From contig JABISU010000293.1 in the NCBI GenBank assembly GCA_018700255.1, positions 1-6,579 on the forward strand: DNA of 6,579 bases, in the 5' to 3' direction. Both the position numbers and the translations under genes were made by a program. The first letter of the stretch is position 1; every line of letters begins with the position of its first letter. This stretch comes from Flavobacteriales bacterium (lineage in GTDB: Bacteria; Bacteroidota; Bacteroidia; Flavobacteriales; UA16). Positions 1-6,449 of this stretch are shown here, piece after piece. The notes beneath the pieces are model-generated. The model saw only the letters and a list, made by a program, of their open reading frames with translations. It did not search any database and was not told the origin of the DNA.

Positions 1-1
1 C

Positions 2-928
2 AACGCTCAGAGCCTAGAGTCTTTGTTAGGTAAGATTTTACGAATCGAAACCCATGGACTCGAGCCATATACCATACCTAAGAGCAATCCGTTTGTAGGA
101 GTGGCTGGTGCGCTTGAGGAAATTTGGGCTTACGGATTGAGGAATCCATGGAGATTTTGCTTCGATAATGAAAATGGCGATATGTACATCGGGGACGTAG
201 GAGAAGTTGATTGGGAAGAAATACATTACGAGGCAGCAGATAGTGAGGGTGGGCTTAACTACGGATGGCGCCTAATGGAAGGTCCTGATTGCTACGAACC
301 CCTGGAAGATTGTGATCCTGATAATGAAACTGAGCAGCCAATCTTTGCTTTCCCACACGAGAATGGTCTCTGCAGTGTAATCGGCGGGGTTGTGTATAGA
401 GGTGAAAACATCCCTTCCTTAGAGGGGTATTATATCTTCTCAGATTATTGCGGCTTTGGCGATACACAATTTTTCACCCTAAAAGAAAATGTTAGTGGTG
501 AGTGGATAAGCCAGGGGCTTATACTTGATGTTGATGGTGGATTCAAACCTTGGACAGAATCTAAGTCCGCTTTCGGAGAAGACAATAAAGGTGAAATTTA
601 TCTATGCACTCGATTCTTCGTGTACAAACTCTTGTTCGATCCATTATTTCCTCCTGTTCAATCTGGAGGCAAAGAGGTACGCTTCTCACCTAATCCTTCT
701 GGATCTAATTCATTAGTTAAAATTGAGCTCGAAGGTGCAGGAGAAATATCAAGATTTAGAGTTTTCGATTCTGCGGGGAGGCTAATGAGCGATCTCTACC
801 CAACTGAATCTGGCGATAACACCACGTTTTACACAAATGATTTTCCTACTGGAGTTTATAGTGTCCACATAGATCTTGTGGGGCTTGATGATATTCTATT
901 TGGGAAACTTGTCGTCTTTGGAGAGTAA
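2..928 (+). CDS. PQQ-dependent sugar dehydrogenase-like secreted protein with T9SS sorting domain (5' truncated)
   Basis: The frame is already open at base 2 (NAQSLESLLGKILRI...), so the true start lies upstream. The TTG at 23 is internal, because NAQ-x-x-x-SLLGKILRI is the usual family run-up. The visible 308 residues carry hallmarks of the soluble glucose/aldose sugar dehydrogenase beta-propeller (GSDH family): GLRNPWRF at about 45-52 (Arg-Asn of this motif contact PQQ in characterised relatives), IGDVGEVDWEEI at 63-74, NYGW at 86-89 and IGGVVYRG at 127-134, then the closing blade with FGEDNKGEIYL at 191-201. The catalytic His region would lie upstream, so activity cannot be judged. From about residue 227 (nt 680) a separate domain follows: SPNPSG, a VFDSAGR strand, FPTGVYSVHI and a terminal GKLVV. 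This is a type A (TIGR04183-like) T9SS sorting domain, implying export through the outer membrane. The gene converges on the next one with 7 bases between stops and no visible hairpin. Family assignment is strong; substrate is unknown. Confidence 0.88.
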   Translation, partial: NAQSLESLLGKILRIETHGLEPYTIPKSNPFVGVAGALEEIWAYGLRNPWRFCFDNENGDMYIGDVGEVDWEEIHYEAADSEGGLNYGWRLMEGPDCYEPLEDCDPDNETEQPIFAFPHENGLCSVIGGVVYRGENIPSLEGYYIFSDYCGFGDTQFFTLKENVSGEWISQGLILDVDGGFKPWTESKSAFGEDNKGEIYLCTRFFVYKLLFDPLFPPVQSGGKEVRFSPNPSGSNSLVKIELEGAGEISRFRVFDSAGRLMSDLYPTESGDNTTFYTNDFPTGVYSVHIDLVGLDDILFGKLVVFGE

Positions 929-935
929 ACAATAG

Positions 936-1319
936 TTAAGGACAGGGGCAGTTTTCTACGTCTCTCAGAACAACACTCGTGACAACACTAGCTGTATCTG
1001 TAATGAGGTAAGTCGCAGATTTAACTACTCCTTCTCCTTCTATAAAGTATCGACGAGGTTTTTCTCTCGGTCCGCTTTTACTAAAGTCTACATCTCCCAA
1101 TCTTGCTAAATCCGCTAGATCACTCACTGTAAGATTACCACATTTTAGAACACACTGTGCTCCTGAATCTGCCATAATTCCAGCCATCGCTATCTCCTTA
1201 CTTATTCTGTTTGTGGGTAGCCAATCCATACACGCGCGTTCTGAAAACATTACCCAAGAAAGACCTATACCTACCATTACTCCGATAAGGTACTTAGAAA
1301 GACGATTTAAAAAATTCAT
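936..1319 (-). CDS. Small membrane-anchored DUF4258-like protein
   Basis: A 127-aa protein with one N-terminal membrane segment (about residues 10-25, LIGVMVGIGLSWVMF) and no lipobox. The soluble part includes a C-x-x-WLPTNR stretch (30-38), GDVDFSKS (75-82) and YFIEGEG (91-97) followed by short beta-like strands. This order, an anchor then C/WLPNNR-like, GDVDF and Y-IEG, is what I recall of DUF4258-type proteins common in Flavobacteriia, whose function is unknown. Five cysteines are present: C30, C56-x3-C60 and C124-x-C126 at the extreme C-terminus (CPCP). These could form disulfides or bind metal outside the inner membrane, but that is inference. The ATG at 1319 is preferred because it gives the full anchor; Met15 and Met24 would cut into it. 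The gene is divergent from the ABC operon with only 48 bases between starts, so the two may share a control region. It converges on the sugar dehydrogenase gene. Confidence 0.78.
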   Translation of the reverse strand: MNFLNRLSKYLIGVMVGIGLSWVMFSERACMDWLPTNRISKEIAMAGIMADSGAQCVLKCGNLTVSDLADLARLGDVDFSKSGPREKPRRYFIEGEGVVKSATYLITDTASVVTSVVLRDVENCPCP

Positions 1320-1323
1320 ACGG

Positions 1324-1331
1324 CAAAACTA
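1324..1331 (-). promoter_or_regulatory. Possible Bacteroidota -7 promoter element (TAGTTTTG)
   Basis: Read on the minus strand, 1331 down to 1324 is TAGTTTTG, an exact fit to the Bacteroidota sigma-ABfA consensus TAnnTTTG. No clear TTTG -33 partner lies about 19-21 bases upstream. The element also sits only 4 bases before the ATG at 1319, so a transcript from it would be almost leaderless or would start inside the gene. This is a weak call; an 8-base degenerate motif can occur by chance in AT-rich DNA. Confidence 0.22.
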
Positions 1332-1367
1332 CATTAAACTCCCTATCTCTAACCTTAACTTCGTTGT

Positions 1368-2024
1368 ATGATTACAGCATGTGATTTAAAATTTTCATAT
1401 TCCGGAACAACTTCTTTAGAGTTTCCAGATTTCAAGTGTCAAAGCGGCAATAAGCTATTACTTATTGGAAATTCTGGTAGTGGAAAAACAACTCTTCTTC
1501 ATTTATTATGCGGCCTGCTTAGGCCTGATTCAGGATCTATGCAAGTTGCCGGTTTAGACATCAATACATTAAGTGACAGAGAACTCGATAAGTTTAGGGG
1601 GCGTGAACTTGGAATTGTATTCCAACAATCTCACTTCGTTCAAAGCTTAACAGTTGCAGAAAATATAGCACTTCCCACTATGCTCACGGGGTCTAACATT
1701 ACTACCGAGGAGTTGAAAGTTCGGACACATGAATTACTCGACAATCTAGGTATAGAGAATAAATTCGACAGTTACCCTAAAGATTTAAGTGTGGGAGAAC
1801 AACAACGAGCATCAATAGCTAGAGCTCTAGTTCACAAACCATCTGTCGTTTTTGCAGATGAGCCGACATCAGCGCTGGACGATAAAAGCACAGAGTCTGT
1901 AATCCGATTACTCGAAGAAGAAACTGAAAAAGTTGGTGCAAGCTTAATTATTGTAACCCACGATTCAAGGCTTAAAACCAGATATAAAGACCGAGTTGAA
2001 CTTCAACCGCTAACAAACGCCTAA
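1368..2024 (+). CDS. ABC transporter ATP-binding protein, LolD/MacB type
   Basis: A complete 218-residue ABC ATPase of the length usual for LolD/MacB/FtsE-type subunits. All nucleotide-binding motifs are visible: Walker A GNSGSGKTT (34-42), Q-loop VFQQ (84-87), signature LSVGEQQR (140-147, a variant of LSGGQ), Walker B VVFADEP (160-166), D-loop SALD (168-171) and switch His198 in VTHD. It would power the FtsX-like permease encoded immediately downstream: its TAA overlaps that ATG by one base (TAATG), which indicates translational coupling. The chosen ATG gives the standard MITACDLKFSYSG opening, and no Shine-Dalgarno is seen, as is normal for Bacteroidota. Family members couple ATP hydrolysis to mechanical extrusion (lipoprotein release, drug or peptide efflux, envelope signalling) rather than ordinary import. 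The DUF3299-like partner argues for the cassette related to zinc-responsive operons rather than true LolD. The ATPase call is secure; the substrate is not known. Confidence 0.95.
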   Translation: MITACDLKFSYSGTTSLEFPDFKCQSGNKLLLIGNSGSGKTTLLHLLCGLLRPDSGSMQVAGLDINTLSDRELDKFRGRELGIVFQQSHFVQSLTVAENIALPTMLTGSNITTEELKVRTHELLDNLGIENKFDSYPKDLSVGEQQRASIARALVHKPSVVFADEPTSALDDKSTESVIRLLEEETEKVGASLIIVTHDSRLKTRYKDRVELQPLTNA

Positions 2025-3220
2025 TGAGACTATCCTATATAGCAAGGCGCAACCTAGCCGCAAAACCTCTTCAGACTGCACTAAGTGCTATTCTCCTTGC
2101 TTTTGGAGTGGGGATGGTGAGTCTTATGATGCTCGCTGAAAAGCAGATGACCGAGCAGTTCGAGAGAAATATTAAGGATATAGATCTCGTCCTCGGAGCT
2201 AAAGGAAGCCCACTGCAGCTAATTCTAGCTAATGTTTATCACATCGATGCGCCCACTGGGAACATCTCGCTTGCAGAGGCGGAGAAGGTGATGCGTAATC
2301 CATACATAGAATCAGGGATTCCACTCGCATATGGCGACAATTATATGAGTTACCGAATCGTCGGAACGGACGAGTCTTACCCCAACCATTATGGAGCGAA
2401 GATTGATGAAGGTTATTTTTGGTCTAAAGCATTCGAAGTAACTATAGGAGCTACAGTGGCGGCAAAAACCGGTTTGGAAGTTGGTAGCACTTTTTTCAGC
2501 GCCCACGGATTAACAGACGGTACAGACGTCCATGATGATAAGGCCTTCACTGTTGTTGGAATACTAGAGAAAAGCAATTCCGTAATTGATCAACTGTTAC
2601 TTACAAGTATAGAGAGTATCTGGGGTGTTCACTCTGAACAAGACGATGAGCTACTTTCACCTGAAGAGCTTTACGCATCGAGAGAGATAACAGCCGTACT
2701 CTTAAAGAAACGCAACCCCATGGCAATCCTCACACTGCCTAACCTACTTAGAGAGACTAATATGCAGGTCGCCCTGCCGGCAATAGAAATTAATAGATTA
2801 AACCAACAATTTGGAATTGGTGCAGCCACCCTCAGAGCCATCGCGCTTCTGATTATGGCGCTCAGCTTTGCTAGCATATTCATATCTGTTTTTGACAATA
2901 TGCAGGCTCGCAGGTATGAACTAGCCCTCATGCGAACCATGGGAGGTACACCTGGTACCCTATACAAACTACTGCTTTTAGAAGGCGGACTATTGAGCCT
3001 TGGTGGAACCATTCTTGGATTGCTTATCAGTCGAGTAGGTCTATTTATTCTTGCCTCAGCTGTTGAAAATAAATTTCAATACGATCTGGGTAACCTTGGC
3101 CTTCTCACGTCTGAAATTTATCTCGCATTAGGAGCTACCTTTGTAGGGCTCATCGCGGCAGCTCTTCCCGCATTCAAAACTCTGCGTTTAGATATTTCGA
3201 AAACTCTCTCAAACGAATGA
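2024..3220 (+). CDS. ABC transporter permease, FtsX/MacB-like
   Basis: A 398-aa inner-membrane permease with MacB/FtsX topology. One N-terminal membrane helix (about 17-37) is followed by a roughly 230-residue extracytoplasmic region and then three C-terminal helices (about 268-290, 316-345, 365-385). The FtsX domain contains the cytoplasmic coupling stretch RRYELALMRTMGGTPG (296-311). Just after TM1 lies DLVLGAKGSPLQL (54-66) with HIDAPTGNIS (73-82). That pairing typifies, from memory, a subfamily found next to DUF3299 genes in Proteobacteria, and it separates this protein from LolC/E and MacB. Its start overlaps the ATPase stop by one base, and its TGA overlaps the start of the DUF3299-like gene by up to four (ATGATG), so the three products are probably made together. 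Two copies of this permease would pair with two ATPases. Whether the system exports a substrate or acts mechanically on an envelope partner cannot be read from sequence. Confidence 0.93.
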   Translation: MRLSYIARRNLAAKPLQTALSAILLAFGVGMVSLMMLAEKQMTEQFERNIKDIDLVLGAKGSPLQLILANVYHIDAPTGNISLAEAEKVMRNPYIESGIPLAYGDNYMSYRIVGTDESYPNHYGAKIDEGYFWSKAFEVTIGATVAAKTGLEVGSTFFSAHGLTDGTDVHDDKAFTVVGILEKSNSVIDQLLLTSIESIWGVHSEQDDELLSPEELYASREITAVLLKKRNPMAILTLPNLLRETNMQVALPAIEINRLNQQFGIGAATLRAIALLIMALSFASIFISVFDNMQARRYELALMRTMGGTPGTLYKLLLLEGGLLSLGGTILGLLISRVGLFILASAVENKFQYDLGNLGLLTSEIYLALGATFVGLIAAALPAFKTLRLDISKTLSNE

Positions 3221-3816
3221 TGAATCTAAAAAAAACCAGTACCACCATCCTCAGTTCAAGTTGGATTGTGGGTGCAATGGCTCTGGTCGCTGTTGTTTCT
3301 CTCGACTGGAGTAGCATGTGTCATCCTTCCCCTGAAAGCGCCGCTATTAAAGACCAAATCCGCACTGTCCACACAGCAAAAGCCGCATCAACTTCAAATA
3401 CTATAGCATCAACTTCTATAGAATTTGACAACTGTTCTGAGCTCACTTGGAAAGACTTAACAGATGTTGAATTTAAAGACGTGTATGTAGATGAATTGGA
3501 TGCCTACTATTGGAAACCCATATTTGGCCCACTTGTAAAAGAATTAGAAGGAGGGGAATTCTATATCACAGGTTATGTTATTCCAGTTGATATTGACGAA
3601 GACTTCTATGTTCTCAGTAGATACCCCTTTGCCAATTGCTTTTTCTGTGGTGGAGCCGGCCCAGAAACCGTGATCGACTTACAATTCGAAGGGCACTCTC
3701 CCCGAGAATATGCTACCGATGAAAGGTTGTCATTTGCAGGAGAGCTAAAGCTCAATGCGGATGATGTGTACCAGATGAATTACATCTTAGTTGGGGCACA
3801 TGAGCACACTCCCTGA
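3217..3816 (+). CDS. DUF3299-like membrane-anchored protein with CxxC motif
   Basis: A 199-aa protein with an N-terminal hydrophobic segment (about 11-28), a Ser/Thr/Ala-rich linker (about 40-70) and a compact domain from about 75 to the end. The domain begins with WKDLTDVEF (78-86) and YYWKPIFGPLVKELEGGEFYITGYVIPVD (97-125, given here as an overview of the region). It continues with NCFFCGGAGPE (140-150), then TDERLSF (167-173) and DDVYQMNYIL (182-191). The plan 'W-x-x-L ... P-x-F-x-x-x-V-x-x-L-x-G ... GYV-x-P' is that of DUF3299, a periplasmic family of unknown function. C141 and C144 with the terminal H195/H197 are plausible metal ligands. SSMC at 32-35 is a poor lipobox because of Met at -1, so an uncleaved anchor or ordinary signal peptide is more likely. 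Met1 (3217) overlaps the permease by 4 bases; Met2 (3220) overlaps it by 1 and is equally possible. It is the last gene of the ABC operon and probably its extracytoplasmic partner. Confidence 0.85.
   Translation: MMNLKKTSTTILSSSWIVGAMALVAVVSLDWSSMCHPSPESAAIKDQIRTVHTAKAASTSNTIASTSIEFDNCSELTWKDLTDVEFKDVYVDELDAYYWKPIFGPLVKELEGGEFYITGYVIPVDIDEDFYVLSRYPFANCFFCGGAGPETVIDLQFEGHSPREYATDERLSFAGELKLNADDVYQMNYILVGAHEHTP
3385..3426 (+). repeat. Imperfect 21-bp tandem duplication in the DUF3299-like linker
   Basis: GCATCAACTTC occurs at 3385-3395 and again at 3406-3416, with CTATAG also echoed, giving two 21-base units in codon phase. They encode ASTSNTI and ASTSIEF. The duplication lies in the flexible linker between the membrane anchor and the folded domain, where small in-frame length changes are tolerated. 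Only two copies are present, so chance cannot be excluded. Confidence 0.35.
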
Positions 3817-3821
3817 TACGC

Positions 3822-3857
3822 ATCAATCACTTTTGTGATAACTTTTGATTATTTTTC
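3822..3857 (+). terminator. Possible weak terminator after the ABC operon
   Basis: Six bases beyond the operon stop, ATCAC (3826-3830) and GTGAT (3835-3839) form a 5-bp hairpin with a TTTT loop. An alternative fold adds ATCAA (3822-3826) pairing TTGAT (3845-3849) around a bulge. A T-rich stretch follows (TTATTTTT, about 3849-3856). The stem is short and AT-rich, so this could be an inefficient terminator, an operator-like palindrome, or chance. Confidence 0.3.
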
Positions 3858-3927
3858 ATATGCATTGAACACTATTTTCGGAACTTGTTCGTTGGGGTAA
3901 GGTAACAAATAGACCTATTCAAATGCA

Positions 3928-4125
3928 ATGCTAGAATTTTGTAAATCGGTACTCTCTAAAGTCAGTTTTGACCGCGCTTTATTCGCAAAAGAATTGAAGA
4001 AAAGTGTTCGTTGGCTCAAAAAATCAGAAATCCAAAACTTAAAAGATTGGTGCCTCAACCGTTATGGCGAGGTGTATGGAGATGTAATTCTCTCCACATT
4101 TTCAAACCAAGCCCTCATTGCATGA
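3928..4125 (+). CDS. Conserved-looking 65-aa hypothetical protein (Bacteroidota type)
   Basis: A short, charged protein with no signal peptide or membrane segment, so it is probably cytoplasmic. It opens with MLEFCKSVLSKVSFD, continues with LFAKELKKSVRWLKKSEI (18-35) and has LKDWCLNRYGEVYGDVI (38-54). It is predicted to be mostly helical and basic in the middle. I recall small flavobacterial hypotheticals with the same plan (MLEYCK-x-ILEKVSFD ... ELKKA-RWL ... L-x-x-WC-x-x-x-(F/Y)G), which supports it as a real gene; no function is known. Further support is the strong terminator built onto its last codons (4110-4135). An out-of-frame ATG at 3923 gives only a three-codon peptide. It stands alone, 111 bases after the ABC operon and 46 before the flavoprotein gene, and is closed off from the latter by the terminator. 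Confidence 0.75.
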   Translation: MLEFCKSVLSKVSFDRALFAKELKKSVRWLKKSEIQNLKDWCLNRYGEVYGDVILSTFSNQALIA

Positions 4126-4135
4126 GGGCTTTTTT
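4110..4135 (+). terminator. Strong rho-independent terminator overlapping the end of the 65-aa gene
   Basis: AGCCCTCAT (4110-4118) pairs perfectly with ATGAGGGCT (4122-4130) around a 3-base TGC loop, followed by an unbroken T run at 4130-4135. The left arm and loop encode the last residues (ALIA) and the TGA stop is inside the right arm, so the ribosome must clear the stem before the hairpin can form fully. It separates the 65-aa gene from the flavoprotein gene. Confidence 0.9.
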
Positions 4136-4171
4136 CTTGCCTAATGAACTTTAAGTAAACCTATTTCGAAA

Positions 4172-5380
4172 ATGAGAGTCGCAATAATTGGAGGAGGCGC
4201 AGCTGGTTTCTTTTCTGCATTTTCTGTTAAAGAACACCACCCAAATTCAGAAGTGACAATATTTGAGAAATCTAATAAACTTCTCTCAAAAGTAAAAGTT
4301 TCTGGTGGAGGTCGGTGCAATGTCACCCACGCGTGTTTCAGTCCCAGCCAACTATCCAAGTCGTATCCTCGTGGAGGGAAACACCTTAAAAAAGCATTTT
4401 CCGTATTCCAAACTAAAGACACAATTGAGTGGTTTTCTCGGAGAGGAGTCGAGCTAAAAGCTGAGGAAGATGGCAGGATGTTCCCCACTACGGACAACTC
4501 TCAAACAATAATTGATTGTTTCCTAAAAGAAGCAGTCCAGAAGAATATAAAAATTCTGGAACAGTCGCCAATTAGAAAAATAGTCCCAGAAAAAGAAGGT
4601 TACATATTACACTTAGAGCGTACATCTAAGCATTTCGATAAAGTCATTATCGCAACGGGAGGGAGTCCTAAATTGAGTGGATTTTACTGGTTACAACAAC
4701 TCGGACACTCAATTTCATCTCCTATTCCTTCGCTCTTCACTTTTAACATTCCAGGCGACCAAGTAAAGATTCTAATGGGCTTAGTCGTCGAAAATGCAAC
4801 CGTACGTATTCAAGGGACAAAGCTTTCACATTCCGGGCCAGTATTAATAACTCACTGGGGAATGAGTGGACCAGCAATATTAAAACTATCCGCGTGGGGC
4901 GCTCGTAAGCTTGCAGAAAACAACTACAAATTTAACATTCAAATAAACTGGTTGTCTATTAAAAGTGAAGAAGCTGCTAACGCAACTATTGACAAGGAGC
5001 TTGTTAAGATTAGAAAGAAAAAAATAATTAACGCCTGCCCTTTCGAGCTGCCTAATCGTATGTGGAAATTTTTACTGGAAAAAGTTGGGATAAATCCAGA
5101 TTCAGTTTGGTTTGAACTTTCGAAAAAAAATCGCAACAAGTTGCTCAACATCTTACTCAACGATATTTACGAGGTTAAAGGGAAAACGACTTTTAAAGAA
5201 GAATTCGTCACATGCGGCGGTATAAAACTATCAGATATCAGTATGACATCAATGGAAAGTCGCGTATGTAAAAATCTTTATTTCGCTGGCGAAGTCCTCG
5301 ATATAGATGGAATAACTGGCGGGTTTAATTTCCAGGGAGCATGGACTACCGGATACATAGCTGGTAAACTTCAATCGTAA
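4172..5380 (+). CDS. HI0933/YhiN/BaiN-family FAD-dependent oxidoreductase
   Basis: A complete 402-residue flavoprotein, the usual length for the HI0933-like family (TIGR00275). It starts directly on the FAD Rossmann fold: VAIIGGGAAG (3-12) with the ribose-binding Glu in FEK (31-33). Family signatures follow: KVSGGGRCNVTH (42-53), ATGGSP (161-166), THWGMSGPAILKLS (227-240), TCGGI (347-351) and the C-terminal FAD closure FAGEVLDIDGITGGFNFQGA (371-390). BaiN of gut clostridia was proposed to act on bile acids, and other members are annotated as aminoacetone oxidases. The widespread members have no settled reaction, so neither activity should be assumed here. The ATG follows an AT-rich leader without Shine-Dalgarno; because a terminator ends at 4135, the promoter should lie between about 4136 and 4171 or overlap the terminator. 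It converges on ruvB with 15 bases between stops and no hairpin in the gap. Cytoplasmic. Confidence 0.95.
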   Translation: MRVAIIGGGAAGFFSAFSVKEHHPNSEVTIFEKSNKLLSKVKVSGGGRCNVTHACFSPSQLSKSYPRGGKHLKKAFSVFQTKDTIEWFSRRGVELKAEEDGRMFPTTDNSQTIIDCFLKEAVQKNIKILEQSPIRKIVPEKEGYILHLERTSKHFDKVIIATGGSPKLSGFYWLQQLGHSISSPIPSLFTFNIPGDQVKILMGLVVENATVRIQGTKLSHSGPVLITHWGMSGPAILKLSAWGARKLAENNYKFNIQINWLSIKSEEAANATIDKELVKIRKKKIINACPFELPNRMWKFLLEKVGINPDSVWFELSKKNRNKLLNILLNDIYEVKGKTTFKEEFVTCGGIKLSDISMTSMESRVCKNLYFAGEVLDIDGITGGFNFQGAWTTGYIAGKLQS

Positions 5381-5395
5381 TTTATCTTACTCTAT

Positions 5396-6427
5396 CTATT
5401 CAAAAAGACTCCCAGACCTGGCACTTGGTGTCCGCCCTAGATGTTCAAAAGCTGCCTTAGTTGCTTGTCTCCCTCTTGGAGTTCTCATGAGCAAACCTTC
5501 CTGAATCAAAAATGGTTCGTACACCTCCTCAAGCGTTCCTGAATTCTCACCAATTGCAGTAGCAAGTGTAGTCATCCCTACAGGGCCTCCAGCGAACTTA
5601 TCGATTAGAGCCGTCAAAATTCTGTTGTCCATCTCATCAAGACCCCTCTTGTCAACCTGTAAAGCATCAAGAGCATATTCAGTCACAGAAGATGTAATAG
5701 TACCATCACCTTTAATCTGTGCAAAATCTCTTACCCTCCTCAAAAGCGCATTAGCAATCCTAGGTGTTCCCCTACTCCTTGAGGCAATCTCATAAGCTGC
5801 AGCAGCCTCATGTTTAATTTGTAATATCCCCGCCGATCTTTCTACAATATCTGTGAGAGTCTTTGAATCATAATATTGAAGTCTAAGATTTATCCCAAAC
5901 CTTGCTCTAAGTGGTGATGTTAAAAGTCCTGACCTTGTAGTTGCCCCGATAAGAGTAAACGGATTAATATCAATCTGAACGGTGCGAGCATTGGGCCCTG
6001 TGTCAATAACTAGATCAATTCTATAGTCTTCCATAGCGCTATATAGATATTCTTCTACAATAGAGCTGAGCCTGTGAATCTCATCAATAAATAAAATGTC
6101 ATTTTCTTCAAGGCTCGTGAGTAAACCCGCAAGATCACCTGGCTTATCTAATACAGGACCCGATGTGGTCCTGATATTCACACCCATCTCGTTTGCAATA
6201 ATGTATGCTAAGGTCGTCTTCCCCAGGCCTGGAGGTCCGTGAAGTAGTACATGATCTAGCGCTTCATCTCTCTGTTTTGCAGCAGCAACGAATATCTGGA
6301 GATTGTCCATAGCAGCCCTCTGACCAGTAAAATCATCAAAATGTGCCGGTCTTAATACTTGCTCAAATTCACTGTCTGTATTCTGAGAAGAATTGTCTCT
6401 CATATCAAAATCTTCATTGGGCTCCAT
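5396..6427 (-). CDS. ruvB: Holliday junction branch migration ATPase RuvB
   Basis: RuvB is the hexameric AAA+ motor that, with RuvA, drives branch migration of Holliday junctions before RuvC cleavage. The 343-aa product has all three domains. The large AAA+ domain holds [11 protein letters not shown] (26-36), Walker [10 protein letters not shown] (64-72), Walker [11 protein letters not shown] (111-120), and sensor-1/arginine-finger region [18 protein letters not shown] (161-178). The small AAA+ domain has sensor 2 in [17 protein letters not shown] (219-235). The winged-helix DNA-binding domain runs from about 258, with GPVGMTTLA (281-289) and [10 protein letters not shown] (304-313). The ATG at 6427 is chosen over an in-frame TTG at 6451. 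The TTG would add LLYYLAL-type residues encoded by the terminator T tract, and it abuts the upstream stem; length from 6427 is normal. It lies directly downstream of a cytochrome oxidase-like gene, separated by a terminator. No ruvA or ruvC is in the window, which is common in Bacteroidota. Intact, housekeeping. Confidence 0.97.
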   Translation of the reverse strand: MEPNEDFDMRDNSSQNTDSEFEQVLRPAHFDDFTGQRAAMDNLQIFVAAAKQRDEALDHVLLHGPPGLGKTTLAYIIANEMGVNIRTTSGPVLDKPGDLAGLLTSLEENDILFIDEIHRLSSIVEEYLYSAMEDYRIDLVIDTGPNARTVQIDINPFTLIGATTRSGLLTSPLRARFGINLRLQYYDSKTLTDIVERSAGILQIKHEAAAAYEIASRSRGTPRIANALLRRVRDFAQIKGDGTITSSVTEYALDALQVDKRGLDEMDNRILTALIDKFAGGPVGMTTLATAIGENSGTLEEVYEPFLIQEGLLMRTPRGRQATKAAFEHLGRTPSARSGSLFE

Positions 6428-6431
6428 GAGT

Positions 6432-6439
6432 GCAAGGTA
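6432..6439 (-). promoter_or_regulatory. Possible ruvB -7 promoter element
   Basis: On the minus strand, 6439 down to 6432 reads TACCTTGC, close to the Bacteroidota TAnnTTTG motif (one T fewer before the GC). It lies 4 bases before the ruvB ATG, in the 22-base gap left after the upstream terminator's T run. The -33 partner would fall inside the terminator stem and is not convincing. The geometry would give a nearly leaderless message. Weak call. Confidence 0.2.
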
Positions 6440-6449
6440 ATATAAAAGC

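Noticed and set aside
23..25. TTG at 23 as a start codon for the sugar dehydrogenase-like gene
   Set aside because: The frame stays open to base 2 with family-typical residues (NAQSLESLLGKI), so the gene continues upstream of the window.
929..935. Terminator between the convergent sugar dehydrogenase and DUF4258-like genes
   Set aside because: The gap is 7 bases and neither it nor the flanking gene ends show a stem with a T-run.
1320..1367. Zur-type operator in the divergent gap before the ABC operon
   Set aside because: No GTTATAnnATAAC-like palindrome is visible; the zinc hypothesis has no operator support here.
2671..3012. Open frame on the minus strand inside the permease gene
   Set aside because: It is antisense to a clear FtsX-like gene and its residues show no domain pattern; a coding shadow. 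Similar minus-strand frames at 2312-2506, 4141-4497 and 4939-5160 were dismissed for the same reason.
3310..3324. Lipoprotein signal (SSMC) in the DUF3299-like protein
   Set aside because: Met at the -1 position and the absence of the usual L-[AS]-[GA]-C pattern make it a poor lipobox.
3843..3880. Promoter for the 65-aa gene (TTTTG at 3843-3847 with TATTTTCG at 3873-3880)
   Set aside because: The -7 motif has a mismatch and the spacer of 25 bases is longer than the roughly 19-21 expected.
5381..5395. Bidirectional terminator between the flavoprotein gene and ruvB
   Set aside because: The 15-base gap has no inverted repeat.
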